The notes: generated by a model from the letters alone, not told the origin. A stretch of 64,000 bases of DNA from an uncultured Eubacteriales bacterium (GCA_902763505.1 CACWSO010000017.1:1-64000), one strand, 5' to 3'; counted from the first letter of the stretch, positions 52,327 through 61,335 are shown. Translations and numbers: made by a program.

Positions 52327-52771
52327 AGTAAGAGAGCAGGAGCAGATCAGGGTCATCGTATGCCGCCCGATGGAGAAAGCTGAGGTCATCGAAATCGGTG
52401 ATGATCTCAGATCCATGCAGGAAACTGTCGGCGGAATGATCGAAGAATATATGCCGTTTTACGATGAAAATGACCCCCGCGTTGAGGACATTGCCATCAT
52501 CTGCGATGACGAAGGAAAAATGAAAAGAAGGCAGATGAACCGCGCGATCCAGGACGAAAACGGGAAGATCCTGGACATCATCGCAGGTCCATTTTTTATC
52601 TGTTATGCACCGATCGAGAGCGAGAAATTCTTGTCACTCCCGAAGGATCTGGAGGAGAAATTCAGGAAAAGGTTTGAGCTTCCGGAGATGTTTTTTCAGG
52701 GAAAAGATGGTATTTTCGCGGAGAAATATGAGCCTGGGCCAGCTTCAAAAGGGAGAGGCAAGGAACGGTGA
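52307..52771 (+). CDS. DUF3846-domain protein
   Basis: This 154-residue protein matches the DUF3846 layout: RVIVCRPMEKAEVIEIGDDLRSMQETVGGMIEEY near the start, followed by IAIICDDEGKMKRRQMNRAI and IAGPFFI. It is common on ICEs and phage next to ArdC and Toprim genes; the function is unknown. It starts with GGGAGG upstream and overlaps the Toprim gene by 20 bases. Confidence 0.85.
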   Translation: MTEHQDEVREQEQIRVIVCRPMEKAEVIEIGDDLRSMQETVGGMIEEYMPFYDENDPRVEDIAIICDDEGKMKRRQMNRAIQDENGKILDIIAGPFFICYAPIESEKFLSLPKDLEEKFRKRFELPEMFFQGKDGIFAEKYEPGPASKGRGKER

Positions 52772-53141
52772 GCGCACACGCAGAGACAGGGGCAGGGAAG
52801 GCTGTTTTGATTTAACAAGCACTGCCTCCGAGAGCTCAGCTCTCTCTGGCAACCTTAGGGCAAGGCCCTAAAACCCCTGGTGTGCTGAGAGCACACGTGA
52901 GAGCACACGCGGGAGCACAGGTGAGAGCACACATGGGAGCACACGACAGTCATCTTAATTGCGAGGTGGCATTTTTGAATCAGTAAAAAAGGGAGCCGAC
53001 CGTCTCCCCAGTGGAAAGCAGGAAGCTCCCTTATAGGTAAGGGTGTAGGCACGGGTTTGATGTTCTCTATAACATCGATGGTTGAGCATGCACACCCTTG
53101 CTGAAGGTAGTCTATCACAAGTCAGGAGGGAATAACAGGAC
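52772..53141. other. Intergenic region holding the oriT-like signals
   Basis: These 370 bases have no supported gene. They contain the inverted and tandem repeats described separately, then an uncharacterised stretch (about 52947-53141) that leads into the MobC gene with a GGAGGG ribosome site. Position directly before mobC and relaxase is the usual place of an origin of transfer. Confidence 0.6.
52830..52946. other. Candidate origin of transfer (oriT): hairpins plus five 12-bp iterons
   Basis: Reading left to right there are three inverted repeats: GAGAGCT/AGCTCTC (52830-52836 with 52838-52844), TTAGGGC/GCCCTAA (52855-52861 with 52865-52871) and GTGTGCT/AGCACAC (52880-52886 with 52890-52896). 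Then come five tandem 12-bp units at 52887-52946 with consensus GRGAGCACACRY. Inverted repeats followed by iterons ahead of mobC and relaxase fit an oriT bound by the MobC and relaxase proteins. The nick site is not identified. Confidence 0.6.
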
Positions 53142-53465
53142 ATGAGAAAAAGACAACGCAGGATACAGATCTGGCTGTCTGATGAGGAGAAGATGGATCT
53201 TGAGCAGAAGGTCTTTGACGCATGCCTGGACGAATCGTCTTTCATCCGCATGCTGATCAAGGGCTACACGCCGCGGCCGGCACCGGATGAACAGTTCTAT
53301 AAAACCATGGAACTAATCAAGACAATGGGCGACAGGCTGGAGCTGATGGAGAGCAGGATCACGGATCCGCAGGTGCAGAAGCTCTTGCGGGAAGAAGCGA
53401 ACAAGTGGTACGCATTCCAGCACGCTATCGAGAAGCGGTATCTGCTTCCGGAAAGGAGTGAGTAG
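53142..53465 (+). CDS. MobC-like relaxosome accessory protein
   Basis: This 107-residue protein starts with a ribbon-helix-helix type region (RRRIQIWLSDEEKMDLEQKV) and continues with the MobC-like C-terminal helix. Such proteins bind oriT and help the relaxase nick. The gene lies 2 bases ahead of the relaxase and right after the oriT-like repeats. The ribosome site is GGAGGG. Confidence 0.85.
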   Translation: MRKRQRRIQIWLSDEEKMDLEQKVFDACLDESSFIRMLIKGYTPRPAPDEQFYKTMELIKTMGDRLELMESRITDPQVQKLLREEANKWYAFQHAIEKRYLLPERSE

Positions 53466-53467
53466 CC

Positions 53468-54826
53468 ATGGCAGTAACGAAGATATGGGATGTCCGGGGA
53501 AGCCTGGACGCTCCAATCAAGTACGTCAGCAACGAAGAGAAGACAGAGAACCCCGATCTGAATGATCATACCGAGGCGGAGCTGCAGACGCTGGATGATG
53601 TCATTGAATACGCGGCGAATGAGGACAAGACTGAAATGAAGTACTTCGTCTCCACACTCAACTGCAATAAAAACTTTGCAAGGGATGAGTTCCAGATAGT
53701 AAAGAAGCGGTTCGATAAGGAGGGCGGCATCATTGCCTACCATGGGTACCAGAGCTTCAAACCTGGCGAGGTCACGCCGCCGCAGGCCCACGAGATTGGA
53801 CTGCAGATGGCGAAGGAGCTCTGGGGCGACCGCTTTCAGGTCGTCATTGCAACACATGTGAATACGAGGTGTACTCACAACCATTTTGTCATCAACTCGG
53901 TATCCTTCAAGGACGGCGGCCGGTACCATGACTGCACGGCCACATACCGGCTGATGCGTGAGGTAAGCGACCGGATCTGTTTGGAGCACGGTCTGTCGAT
54001 CATTGAGGAACCGAAGGGTAAAGGCGTCAGTCAGTATCTATACAAGATGGAGAAAGCCGGCATGATGACCAGGTATAACGTGGCACGGCAGGCAATCGAT
54101 GAAGCTGTTGCGCTTTCCGTTACCATGGAGGAGTTTCAGACGGAGATGAGGAACCGGGGCTATCTGCTGAAGTTCGATTCCAAACTAAAGTACTGGTCGA
54201 TCGTACCACCGGGATGGAAGAAGCCGATCCGTATCCACAAGCTGGGCGAGGACTACACCAGAGAGCGGATCCAGGAGCGGATTTCAGACAATGACATCAG
54301 TGTCAGGGCTGTGCGTCTGCGGCAGCATTACCACATCCCGAACAACTACAGCCTGAAGAGGAGGGTCGATCGCATCATGGGCAGGTCTGGACTTGAGAAA
54401 CTGTATCTCAGGTACTGCTATGAACTTGGTTATCTTCCGAAGTACCGGCAGAATCCGACCAGACTCCACATCGTCCTGAAAGAGGATCTTCTGAAGTGCG
54501 ATCAGTACAGCGAGCAGGCGAAGCTGCTCAGCAGGTACCACATCAGCACTGATGAGGATCTTTCTTCACATCAGGAGAAGGTGGAAGAGAAGATGGCGGA
54601 TATCACAGCCAGAAGGGATGAACTCAGGAAGAAAGCCAGACGCACGCTTCCGGAGACAGAGGCCACGAAGACAAAGGACGAGATCAAACAGCTCACGACT
54701 GAACTCAGACAGCTGAGAAGAGAAGTGAAGGTATGCGAGCAGATCAGGGAGCGTTCCGGCCATGTGAAAGAGAATCTCGAGATCGTGGACCGTGACAGGC
54801 AGAAAGAGAAAGAAAAGAGCAGATAA
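53468..54826 (+). CDS. Relaxase (VirD2/MobA-type, MOBP-like)
   Basis: This 452-residue relaxase nicks oriT and is covalently carried into the recipient. The metal-binding triad is His130, His137 and His139 in ATHVNTRCTHNHF, followed by VINSVSFKDG. The catalytic Tyr is probably near the N-terminus (Tyr19, in PIKYV). The C-terminal third is helical and charged. The gene lies 2 bases after mobC and 20 before the PcfB-like gene, so it is in the transfer operon. Confidence 0.93.
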   Translation: MAVTKIWDVRGSLDAPIKYVSNEEKTENPDLNDHTEAELQTLDDVIEYAANEDKTEMKYFVSTLNCNKNFARDEFQIVKKRFDKEGGIIAYHGYQSFKPGEVTPPQAHEIGLQMAKELWGDRFQVVIATHVNTRCTHNHFVINSVSFKDGGRYHDCTATYRLMREVSDRICLEHGLSIIEEPKGKGVSQYLYKMEKAGMMTRYNVARQAIDEAVALSVTMEEFQTEMRNRGYLLKFDSKLKYWSIVPPGWKKPIRIHKLGEDYTRERIQERISDNDISVRAVRLRQHYHIPNNYSLKRRVDRIMGRSGLEKLYLRYCYELGYLPKYRQNPTRLHIVLKEDLLKCDQYSEQAKLLSRYHISTDEDLSSHQEKVEEKMADITARRDELRKKARRTLPETEATKTKDEIKQLTTELRQLRREVKVCEQIRERSGHVKENLEIVDRDRQKEKEKSR

Positions 54827-54846
54827 GGAAGGGAGTGAGGCAAAAC

Positions 54847-55539
54847 ATGAATCCAGGAGGAGACGCAGCGGAACAGATCGTCAGATTATCTTTGGAAGGA
54901 GTGGAAGTCGCTGCAAAGATCTCAGGTAACGGTGCAAAAAACATCGGATTGCTGTTATACGCAACGTTAAAGCAGGAACAGCGTACAAAAGGCAAGGCCA
55001 GACTGACCAGTATGTTGAAGTCCGGCAAGGAACTGAAGGTGTTCACCATCCGCCAGGAGGACCTGAAGAAGTTCTCGCAGGAGGCAAAGCGGTACGGCGT
55101 GCTGTACTGCGTGCTGAAGGACAAGAACAATCCGGATCCAAAGGCAGCGGTAGACGTGATCGCCAGAGCGGATGATGCGTCAAAGATCCAGCGCATCACA
55201 GAGAGGTTCCGCCTTGCAACAGTGGATCAGGGAACAGTGGTCACGGATATCCAGAAGGAGAAGGACAGAATGTTCCCAAACCCCAATTCGGCAAGGACAG
55301 ACCGCGGCCCTCTGTCCGAGCCAGACTCGAAGCAGGAAGGCCGATCAAATGGAAAGACTGGGGAGCCGAGTAGACCGTCGGTAAGAGAAAAGCTGAATGG
55401 CTACAGAGCAGAAGCCGCCCGCCAGAAGAAGGAAAGAGAACGTGCAAGAGCGCAGACTCTGGATCCGAAGGCGAGCGAAGCAGTCAGAAATGCAGTGAAA
55501 TCGGTGCCGGGAAAGAAGGCACCGGGAAAGGACAGGTAA
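54847..55539 (+). CDS. PcfB-like mobilization protein (DUF3801)
   Basis: This 230-residue protein matches PcfB (DUF3801): MNPGGDAAEQIVRLSLEGVEVAAKISGNGAKNIG, then ELKVFTIRQEDLKKF and GVLYCVLKDKNN. The C-terminal 90 residues are a basic, low-complexity tail. PcfB helps the coupling protein recognise the relaxosome. The start at 54847 (MNPGG) is preferred to a GTG at 54835 that lies too close to the ribosome site. Confidence 0.85.
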   Translation: MNPGGDAAEQIVRLSLEGVEVAAKISGNGAKNIGLLLYATLKQEQRTKGKARLTSMLKSGKELKVFTIRQEDLKKFSQEAKRYGVLYCVLKDKNNPDPKAAVDVIARADDASKIQRITERFRLATVDQGTVVTDIQKEKDRMFPNPNSARTDRGPLSEPDSKQEGRSNGKTGEPSRPSVREKLNGYRAEAARQKKERERARAQTLDPKASEAVRNAVKSVPGKKAPGKDR

Positions 55540-55542
55540 CAT

Positions 55543-56364
55543 ATGACGGAAAGAATGAGTAATGAAGAGTACAGAGCACTCAAGCAGAAGGAGAAGGAAG
55601 ATGTGTTCGAAATGCTTTCGGACGCGACACAGAGTCTGCTTTCCGCGGACAAGCTGAGAGAGTATGCCGATCTGCAGGCGAAGCTGTTCGGCCACTCCGC
55701 ATCGAACGTGCTGCTCATTATGGAGCAGAAGCCGGAGGCAACGTGGGTCAGGAACTTCGATGACTGGAAGAGTGATAACGTATCGCTGAAGAAGGGCGAG
55801 AAGGGCATCCTGACTCTGGTGGCGGACTACTATGAGAAGCCGGACGGAACCATGGGCATGACCTCAAAGGTCGAGAAGCTCTTTGATATTTCCCAGACAG
55901 CGGCGGCAGACCGCAATGTGACCAGACCGGTCTACAGAAGCGCGGCAGAGCTTCTGATGGAATGCAGTCCGCAGACCATCGAGAAGCCGGAGCTTCCTGA
56001 TGAAGCATATGCTCTTTATGATCCTCAGACGAATGAAATCCACGTGAAGGAAGGACTGGATCCTGACACGAAGTTCTTCGTGATCGCAAGGGAACAGGCC
56101 GTCGCCATGCTGACCCGGGACGAGGTGCTCGGAAGAGACGATGTGATCCCGCAGGCGGAGTTCAGCGCCTATCTCGTCACAGAAAGATACGGACTGAATG
56201 CCCCGGACATCGACTTCGGCAGAATGTCGGAGCGTTTCCATGGCATGGAGGAGAAGAAGGTTCGTGAGGAACTCGGCGGCATGCGCTTCACAGCAGACCG
56301 CATCCATCACAAGGTGCAGGAGCAGGTGGAGCTCAGCAGAGGACACAGAGAGGCGGAGAGATGA
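55543..56364 (+). CDS. ArdC-like protein lacking the zinc motif
   Basis: This 273-residue protein has an N-terminal ArdC-type region (EYADLQAKLFGHSASNVLLIM, FDDWKSDNVSLKKGEKGI) like the protein at 50393. The C-terminal half lacks HExxH; the matching position reads AREQAVAML. It may be a DNA-binding relative without peptidase-like activity. It sits between the PcfB-like and VirD4 genes. Confidence 0.7.
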   Translation: MTERMSNEEYRALKQKEKEDVFEMLSDATQSLLSADKLREYADLQAKLFGHSASNVLLIMEQKPEATWVRNFDDWKSDNVSLKKGEKGILTLVADYYEKPDGTMGMTSKVEKLFDISQTAAADRNVTRPVYRSAAELLMECSPQTIEKPELPDEAYALYDPQTNEIHVKEGLDPDTKFFVIAREQAVAMLTRDEVLGRDDVIPQAEFSAYLVTERYGLNAPDIDFGRMSERFHGMEEKKVREELGGMRFTADRIHHKVQEQVELSRGHREAER

Positions 56365-56365
56365 A

Positions 56366-56563
56366 ATGGAGAAGAAACTGATTCTGGCGCTTGACGGATA
56401 CGAGCAGCGTATCCTCATCCGCGCACTGAATGATCTCCGCACGCAGCTCATCAGAGAGGAACGCCCCACAGATCCGGTGGATGAGCTGATAATGAAGATC
56501 TACAAGACCAGACCCAAACACTTTCTGGTAGCGGAGGGGAGTGTCGCTCACGAATACCGATAG
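56366..56563 (+). CDS. Small ICE protein, paralogue of 38486-38626
   Basis: This 65-residue protein has the core TQLIREERPTDPVDELIMK, shared with the 46-residue protein near the ICE left end. It starts at 56366, one base after the previous stop, and overlaps the VirD4 start by 23 bases. The family is unknown. Confidence 0.7.
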   Translation: MEKKLILALDGYEQRILIRALNDLRTQLIREERPTDPVDELIMKIYKTRPKHFLVAEGSVAHEYR

Positions 56564-58376
56564 GAGGGACATCCTGATCTATTCTCTCGCCGGAGTGATT
56601 CCTGTGGTGTGGATCGCGTTTTTGGTCGCACCGTACTGGAATGGAAATCTATTTGAAGTTTTTGAGAACATCGATGAAATCTTAAAAAAGCCTTTGCATA
56701 TCCAGTGGACAGAAGTCAGCCTCCGGGCTGTTTTTTTCTGTCTGCTGGCATATGCCATGGGTATCTTCATCTGGCTTTCCTCAAGGAAGAATTACCGGCG
56801 GGGAGAAGAACATGGCTCAGCGAAGTGGGGCGACGCGGCGGCCGTAAACAGGAAGTACAGGCAAAAACCTGACAACATGAATAAGATCCTGACGCAGCAT
56901 GTCATGATCGGCTTTGACGGGAAGAAACACAGAAGGAATCTGAACGTGCTGGTCATCGGAGGTTCCGGAGCTGGCAAGACCCGCTTCTTCGTGAAACCGA
57001 ATGTGATGCAGGCATCTGAAAGCAGCATGGTCATCCTGGATCCGAAAGGAGAGATCCTTCGTGATACAGGACAGATGCTGCTGGATAAGGGATATTCTCT
57101 GAAAGTCCTGGATCTGATCTCCATGGAGAAGAGCCATTGCTTCAATCCCTTCGTCTATCTGAGGGATGACAACGATGTGCAAAGGCTGGCGACGAACCTG
57201 TTCAAGTCAACAACGCCGAAGGGTGCGCAGACAAACGATCCTTTCTGGGATACGTCAGCGCAGATGCTGCTTCTGGCGCTCATGTTCTATCTGAAGTATG
57301 AAGCTCCGCCGGACGAGCAGAACTTCGCCATGGTCATGGAGATGCTCAGGGCAGGGGAAGTGGATGAAGAGGACAACGCACCAAGCGCGCTGGACTCACT
57401 TTTCAGTGATCTTCGTAAGACAGATCCAGAACATATCGCGCTGAAATACTATGACGCGTATCATTCAGGCGCCGCGAAGACTCTGAAGTCTATCCAGATC
57501 ACGCTGGCCGCAAGGCTGGAGAAATTCAATCTGGAGAGTGTGGCGAAGCTCACCATAACGGATGAGCTGGAACTGAATACCATCGGAGAGCAGAAGACCG
57601 CGCTCTTCGCCATCATCCCGGATAATGATACGTCGTTCAACTTTCTGGTCAGCATTCTCTATACGCAGCTGTTCCAGCAGCTTTTTGAGCTGGCGGACAA
57701 GAAGTATGGCGGAAGCCTTCCTGTCCATGTGCAGTTCCTTTGTGACGAGTTTCCCAATATCGCCATGCCGGAGGATTTTCAGAAGATCCTTTCGACCATG
57801 CGCTCCCGCGGCGTGTCGGTCAGCATTATCCTGCAGAACCTGACGCAGCTGAAGGCTTTGTATGAGAAGGACTGGGAAAGCGTCGTTGGTAATTGCGATG
57901 AGTTTGTTTACCTGGGCGGCAATGAACAGGCGACCCATAAGTATGTCAGTGAGCTGCTGGGCAAGGAGACCATCGACACCAATACCTATGGCAGGAGCTT
58001 CGGCAGAAACGGAAACTACTCGAAGAATGATCAGAACACCGGACGTGAGCTCATGACTCCGGATGAAGTGCGTATGCTGGATAACCAGTACGCGCTTCTT
58101 TTTATCCGTGGAGAGCGGCCGGTGAAGGATCTGAAGTATGAGATCCTGAAGCATCCGAACGTAGCGCTGACGGCAGATGGCAAAGCAAAGCCTTTTGCGC
58201 ACGGCGATGCTAGCAGAGCTGTGAACACGATCACGCTGACGTTCGACGCAAAGCTGCCTGAGGATATGCCGGAGATCCCGGATATGGGATATGAGCTGCT
58301 GTCAGAGGAAGACGTGGAAAGACAAATAGCATCAAAGGAGAAGGAGGAGAAACGCATCTATGGAAAACAAGAATAG
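56541..58376 (+). CDS. VirD4/TraG-type conjugative coupling ATPase
   Basis: This 611-residue protein has two membrane helices (about 12-31 and 63-80), Walker A VIGGSGAGKTRFF (140-147 core) and Walker B VQFLCDEFPNIAMPEDFQK, plus the downstream SMRSRGVSVSIILQNLTQLK region. It delivers the relaxase-DNA complex to the secretion channel. The start is a GTG at 56541 with GGAGGGG almost touching it; a later alternative near 56574 behind GGAGGG is possible. The pilin-like gene starts inside its 3' end. Confidence 0.93.
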   Translation: MSLTNTDRRDILIYSLAGVIPVVWIAFLVAPYWNGNLFEVFENIDEILKKPLHIQWTEVSLRAVFFCLLAYAMGIFIWLSSRKNYRRGEEHGSAKWGDAAAVNRKYRQKPDNMNKILTQHVMIGFDGKKHRRNLNVLVIGGSGAGKTRFFVKPNVMQASESSMVILDPKGEILRDTGQMLLDKGYSLKVLDLISMEKSHCFNPFVYLRDDNDVQRLATNLFKSTTPKGAQTNDPFWDTSAQMLLLALMFYLKYEAPPDEQNFAMVMEMLRAGEVDEEDNAPSALDSLFSDLRKTDPEHIALKYYDAYHSGAAKTLKSIQITLAARLEKFNLESVAKLTITDELELNTIGEQKTALFAIIPDNDTSFNFLVSILYTQLFQQLFELADKKYGGSLPVHVQFLCDEFPNIAMPEDFQKILSTMRSRGVSVSIILQNLTQLKALYEKDWESVVGNCDEFVYLGGNEQATHKYVSELLGKETIDTNTYGRSFGRNGNYSKNDQNTGRELMTPDEVRMLDNQYALLFIRGERPVKDLKYEILKHPNVALTADGKAKPFAHGDASRAVNTITLTFDAKLPEDMPEIPDMGYELLSEEDVERQIASKEKEEKRIYGKQE

Positions 58377-58695
58377 AATCATCAATCTGAACGGGAGCAC
58401 CAGCACCATGAGGCTGGGCCTGGTGATGTATGTGGCAGCCGTGCTGTGCTTCACAGTCTGCGCGGGCATCTGCTATGCGGCAGGGGATCCAATCCAGACT
58501 GTCAACAACCTGTCCAACTTCATCTTCAGCCTGATCAGAGCCATCGGCCTGATTTTGCTGGGACTTGGAATCATGCAGGTCGGCCTGTCGTTGAAGTCGC
58601 ATGACCCGAGCCAGAGAGCAAACGGGTTTCTGACCTTGGCAGGCGGGATTATCATCACATTCACCAAAGAAATCCTGAATATGATCGTAGGATAG
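58360..58695 (+). CDS. VirB2-like pilin / Maff2-like membrane protein
   Basis: This 111-residue protein has two or three hydrophobic helices (about 18-42, 53-75, 87-108). The middle Asp-Pro block and overall arrangement match small VirB2-like or Maff2-type proteins in Gram-positive type IV secretion systems. AAGGAGG precedes the ATG. It overlaps the VirD4 gene by 17 bases. It may form a pilus-like or channel subunit. Confidence 0.75.
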   Translation: MENKNRIINLNGSTSTMRLGLVMYVAAVLCFTVCAGICYAAGDPIQTVNNLSNFIFSLIRAIGLILLGLGIMQVGLSLKSHDPSQRANGFLTLAGGIIITFTKEILNMIVG

Positions 58696-58727
58696 TAAAG
58701 GCAATCAGTGTCGGAAAGGAAAGAACA

Positions 58728-58961
58728 ATGTGTCAAACAAAAGAGCCAGAATTTGTTCAGTGCTATGAACTGCATATGAATAACGGAGAAATACTGAGAA
58801 TTATTGAGGATTATGATCTTCCATACGAAGATGGTGTTATCGGAGACCTCAAGAGAGGGGAAAAACAATTCGTTGAGTTTAGTGACATCCTTGGTAGTTA
58901 TACAGTCCCGTTTGATCAGATTTCTTTCATTGTCATGACTGACGTGATAAAGAATGAGTGA
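58728..58961 (+). CDS. Small hypothetical protein at the cargo edge
   Basis: This 77-residue soluble, acidic protein has AAAGGAAAG upstream. It has a strand-rich look (FVQCYELHMNNGEILRI) and a hydrophobic end. Composition is AT-rich, like the following GTPase rather than the transfer genes. The family is not recognised. Confidence 0.6.
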   Translation: MCQTKEPEFVQCYELHMNNGEILRIIEDYDLPYEDGVIGDLKRGEKQFVEFSDILGSYTVPFDQISFIVMTDVIKNE

Positions 58962-59082
58962 TCATGGCAGCAGCAATGCTGCCAATACATATATGAGTTT
59001 TTACCTCGTAATTTCTACAACTCCTATAATAGGAAGTATTGATGTAGTATAATATGATAAACAAAAGAAACGGGGTGATGTA

Positions 59083-60240
59083 ATGAGCAAAGAGAAAGGC
59101 AATGTTCTAGTACTCGGCAACTCTGGTGTAGGCAAATCAACATTGATTAATTCCGTATTTGGAGAAGAAGTGGCCAAAACTGGATGGGGTACGACAGGAA
59201 CAACACCAACAATAACAGTATACGAATCAAAAAAAGTAAACTTCCGACTGATTGACACAATGGGATTTGAGCCAACAATCCGCAGAAAATATAAAGCAGT
59301 ACGTGAAGTGCAGAAATGGTGTAAGGCAAGAGCAAAAGACGACCTTCCAGACAACGATATTAATGCGATATGGTTCTGTGTAGATGGAACGGCAAGAAAG
59401 CTGTTTGTTGACACAATAGACATGCTCTTAAAAGCAACGTCAATGTGGAAAAAGACACCAATCATTGTAGTGATCACGAAATCATATTCCAATACTGATC
59501 GTCAGGCAAATATTATGATGGTCAAAGAAGCCTTTTCCAAAAGCAAGAGGTCAGAGTGCGTTAAGGCTATTATCCCAGTTGTCGCGCAAACATATGAGAT
59601 AAACGATAGTACGTATGTTGCACCCGAAGGAATCTCCGAATTAATCGATAAGACAAATGAAGTATTACCAGAGGGAATCAGGGAAGCTGAGAAGATTATA
59701 CAGGATTTTAAGCTGAGCAGAAAAAGGGCTTTGGCTCACAGTGTTGTAGGAACTGCAACAGCAGCAGGTGTTACAGTAGGTGCCGTACCAAATATTCCAA
59801 TTGCGGATGGAGTAATTTTAACTGCGGTTGAGTCTACGCTAATTAAATCGATTGCATCCATATACGGTGTGAAAAGCGATGACAAATCGAAAGAGATGTT
59901 TGATACTTTAATAGCGGCAGGAACTGCAGGAGCTGCTGCAAAAGCAATAATAAGCGCATTCAAATTGATTCCGGGAATTAATGTTGCAGCTTCGGTCCTA
60001 AATGCAGTAGTTGCTGGTAGTATCGTGGCAGCGTTAGGAGAAGGATGTCTTTATATATTCGAACAAATATCTTTAGGAAAGAAATCCGTTTCAGACATAG
60101 AGTGGATTAAAAAGGTAATTGAAGAAAAAATATCGCCTGAACTTATTAAGAAACTAGAAAATGCGCTTAAAAATATTTCTGATACAAGTAGCAAGGGTGA
60201 AATAGTAGGACAAATAATGAAGGCAGTCTTTGGAAAGTAA
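59083..60240 (+). CDS. GTPase with hydrophobic C-terminal (DUF697-like) region
   Basis: This 385-residue protein has a dynamin/Era-type GTPase domain: P-loop GNSGVGKST (12-20), DTMG (58-61) and VITKSY near 130-140 in place of the usual NKxD. After about residue 215 an Ala/Gly-rich hydrophobic region follows, similar to the DUF697 region of some GTPases, and could insert into membranes. It interrupts the transfer genes, is AT-rich, and has its own -10 box (TATAAT at 59048-59053) and terminator. It is therefore probably cargo, perhaps a defence or envelope protein. Confidence 0.75.
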   Translation: MSKEKGNVLVLGNSGVGKSTLINSVFGEEVAKTGWGTTGTTPTITVYESKKVNFRLIDTMGFEPTIRRKYKAVREVQKWCKARAKDDLPDNDINAIWFCVDGTARKLFVDTIDMLLKATSMWKKTPIIVVITKSYSNTDRQANIMMVKEAFSKSKRSECVKAIIPVVAQTYEINDSTYVAPEGISELIDKTNEVLPEGIREAEKIIQDFKLSRKRALAHSVVGTATAAGVTVGAVPNIPIADGVILTAVESTLIKSIASIYGVKSDDKSKEMFDTLIAAGTAGAAAKAIISAFKLIPGINVAASVLNAVVAGSIVAALGEGCLYIFEQISLGKKSVSDIEWIKKVIEEKISPELIKKLENALKNISDTSSKGEIVGQIMKAVFGK

Positions 60241-60264
60241 ATAATGATAAACATAAGATACATG

Positions 60265-60295
60265 ACCAGTGGTCTGATGATCACTGGTTTTTGTT
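60265..60295 (+). terminator. Terminator after the GTPase
   Basis: ACCAGTG (60265-60271) pairs with CACTGGT (60282-60288), followed by TTTTTG. It closes the GTPase cargo before the TrbL gene. Confidence 0.75.
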
Positions 60296-60367
60296 TTGTC
60301 AAAAGTCAAGAGGAATGGAGGTGAGAAAAACCGTGATCACAAGACAAAAGAAGGGAGGTCTGCTGAC

Positions 60368-61207
60368 ATGTCGGATTCGTGGGTCGTGCAGAATCTTAAC
60401 AACGCGCTGAATACGTGGAATGAAAAACTGGCGGAAGTGTGGGAACTTCTGCTGATGTCGCCCCAGAGCTTTAAGGGCGGCGGTATATGGAAGGTCATCC
60501 TGCAGATTAACGGAGCAGTACAGGCAATTGGGCTTGCACTGCTCGTTTTGTTTTTTCTGGTAGGTGTTGTGAAGACGACAGCGAGTCTGACGGAGATCAA
60601 GCGTCCGGAGCATGCACTGAAGCTCTTTCTGCGCTTCTGCATCGCAAAGGGAGTAGTGACCTACGGATTGGAGCTGATGCTGGCATTGTTCACCATCGCC
60701 CAGGGAGTGATGAGCACAATGATGAAGGCATCGGGAGTAGCAAAGATAGGCAAGGCGACGCTGCCGGACAAGATGGTGAAGGCCATTGAGGACTGCGGGT
60801 TCTTTGAGAGCATCCCGCTGTGGGCGGTCACGCTGATTGGCAGCCTGTTCATCACCGTGCTGTCCTTCATCATCATCCTGACCGTGTACGGCCGCTTCTT
60901 CAAACTGTATATGTACACCGCGCTCTCGCCGATCCCGCTGGCATCCTTTGCGGGACAACCGTCCCAGAGCATCGGTATTGGCTTCCTCAAAAGCTATGCT
61001 GCGGTCTGCATGGAAGGTGCGGTCATCATCCTGGCGTGCATCATCTTCACGAAATTCGCAGGTAGCCCGCCTGCGGTGGACGGAGACGCTGCGCCGGCAG
61101 CCATGGTATGGAAGTACGTTGGAGAGCTGGTGTTCAACATGCTTGTGCTGGTAGGCGCGGTCAAGATGAGCGACAGGATATCAAGAGAGTTATTGGGGCT
61201 TGGATAA
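60368..61207 (+). CDS. TrbL/VirB6-like conjugative membrane protein
   Basis: This 279-residue protein has about five or six hydrophobic helices, with an NLNNALNTWNEKL amphipathic start. It matches the TrbL/VirB6 type of inner-membrane channel component. The start at 60368 (MSDSW) has GGGAGGT upstream; the longer frame is not supported. It is the first transfer gene after the GTPase insert, which now separates it from the pilin-like gene. Confidence 0.85.
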   Translation: MSDSWVVQNLNNALNTWNEKLAEVWELLLMSPQSFKGGGIWKVILQINGAVQAIGLALLVLFFLVGVVKTTASLTEIKRPEHALKLFLRFCIAKGVVTYGLELMLALFTIAQGVMSTMMKASGVAKIGKATLPDKMVKAIEDCGFFESIPLWAVTLIGSLFITVLSFIIILTVYGRFFKLYMYTALSPIPLASFAGQPSQSIGIGFLKSYAAVCMEGAVIILACIIFTKFAGSPPAVDGDAAPAAMVWKYVGELVFNMLVLVGAVKMSDRISRELLGLG

Positions 61208-61221
61208 AGAAGGAGGAAAGA

Positions 61222-61335
61222 ATGACAGACAGAATCATTACCAAAAGCAGCCCGCATCGCCGTGATCAGATCCGGCGCATGGGAGCGTATATCACTTTGA
61301 TGAAGAAAGAGAGGGAAAAGCATGACAAGAGATGA
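61222..61335 (+). CDS. Very small basic ICE protein
   Basis: This 37-residue frame starts with AAGGAGG about 6 bases before ATG 61222 and ends in KKEREKHDKR. It overlaps the DUF5688-type gene by 14 bases, as expected for translational coupling. It is highly basic. Function unknown. Confidence 0.55.
   Translation: MTDRIITKSSPHRRDQIRRMGAYITLMKKEREKHDKR

Noticed and set aside
52887..52946. Possible short CRISPR-like array
   Set aside because: The 12-bp units are directly adjacent without spacers, and no cas genes are present; they are better read as iterons.
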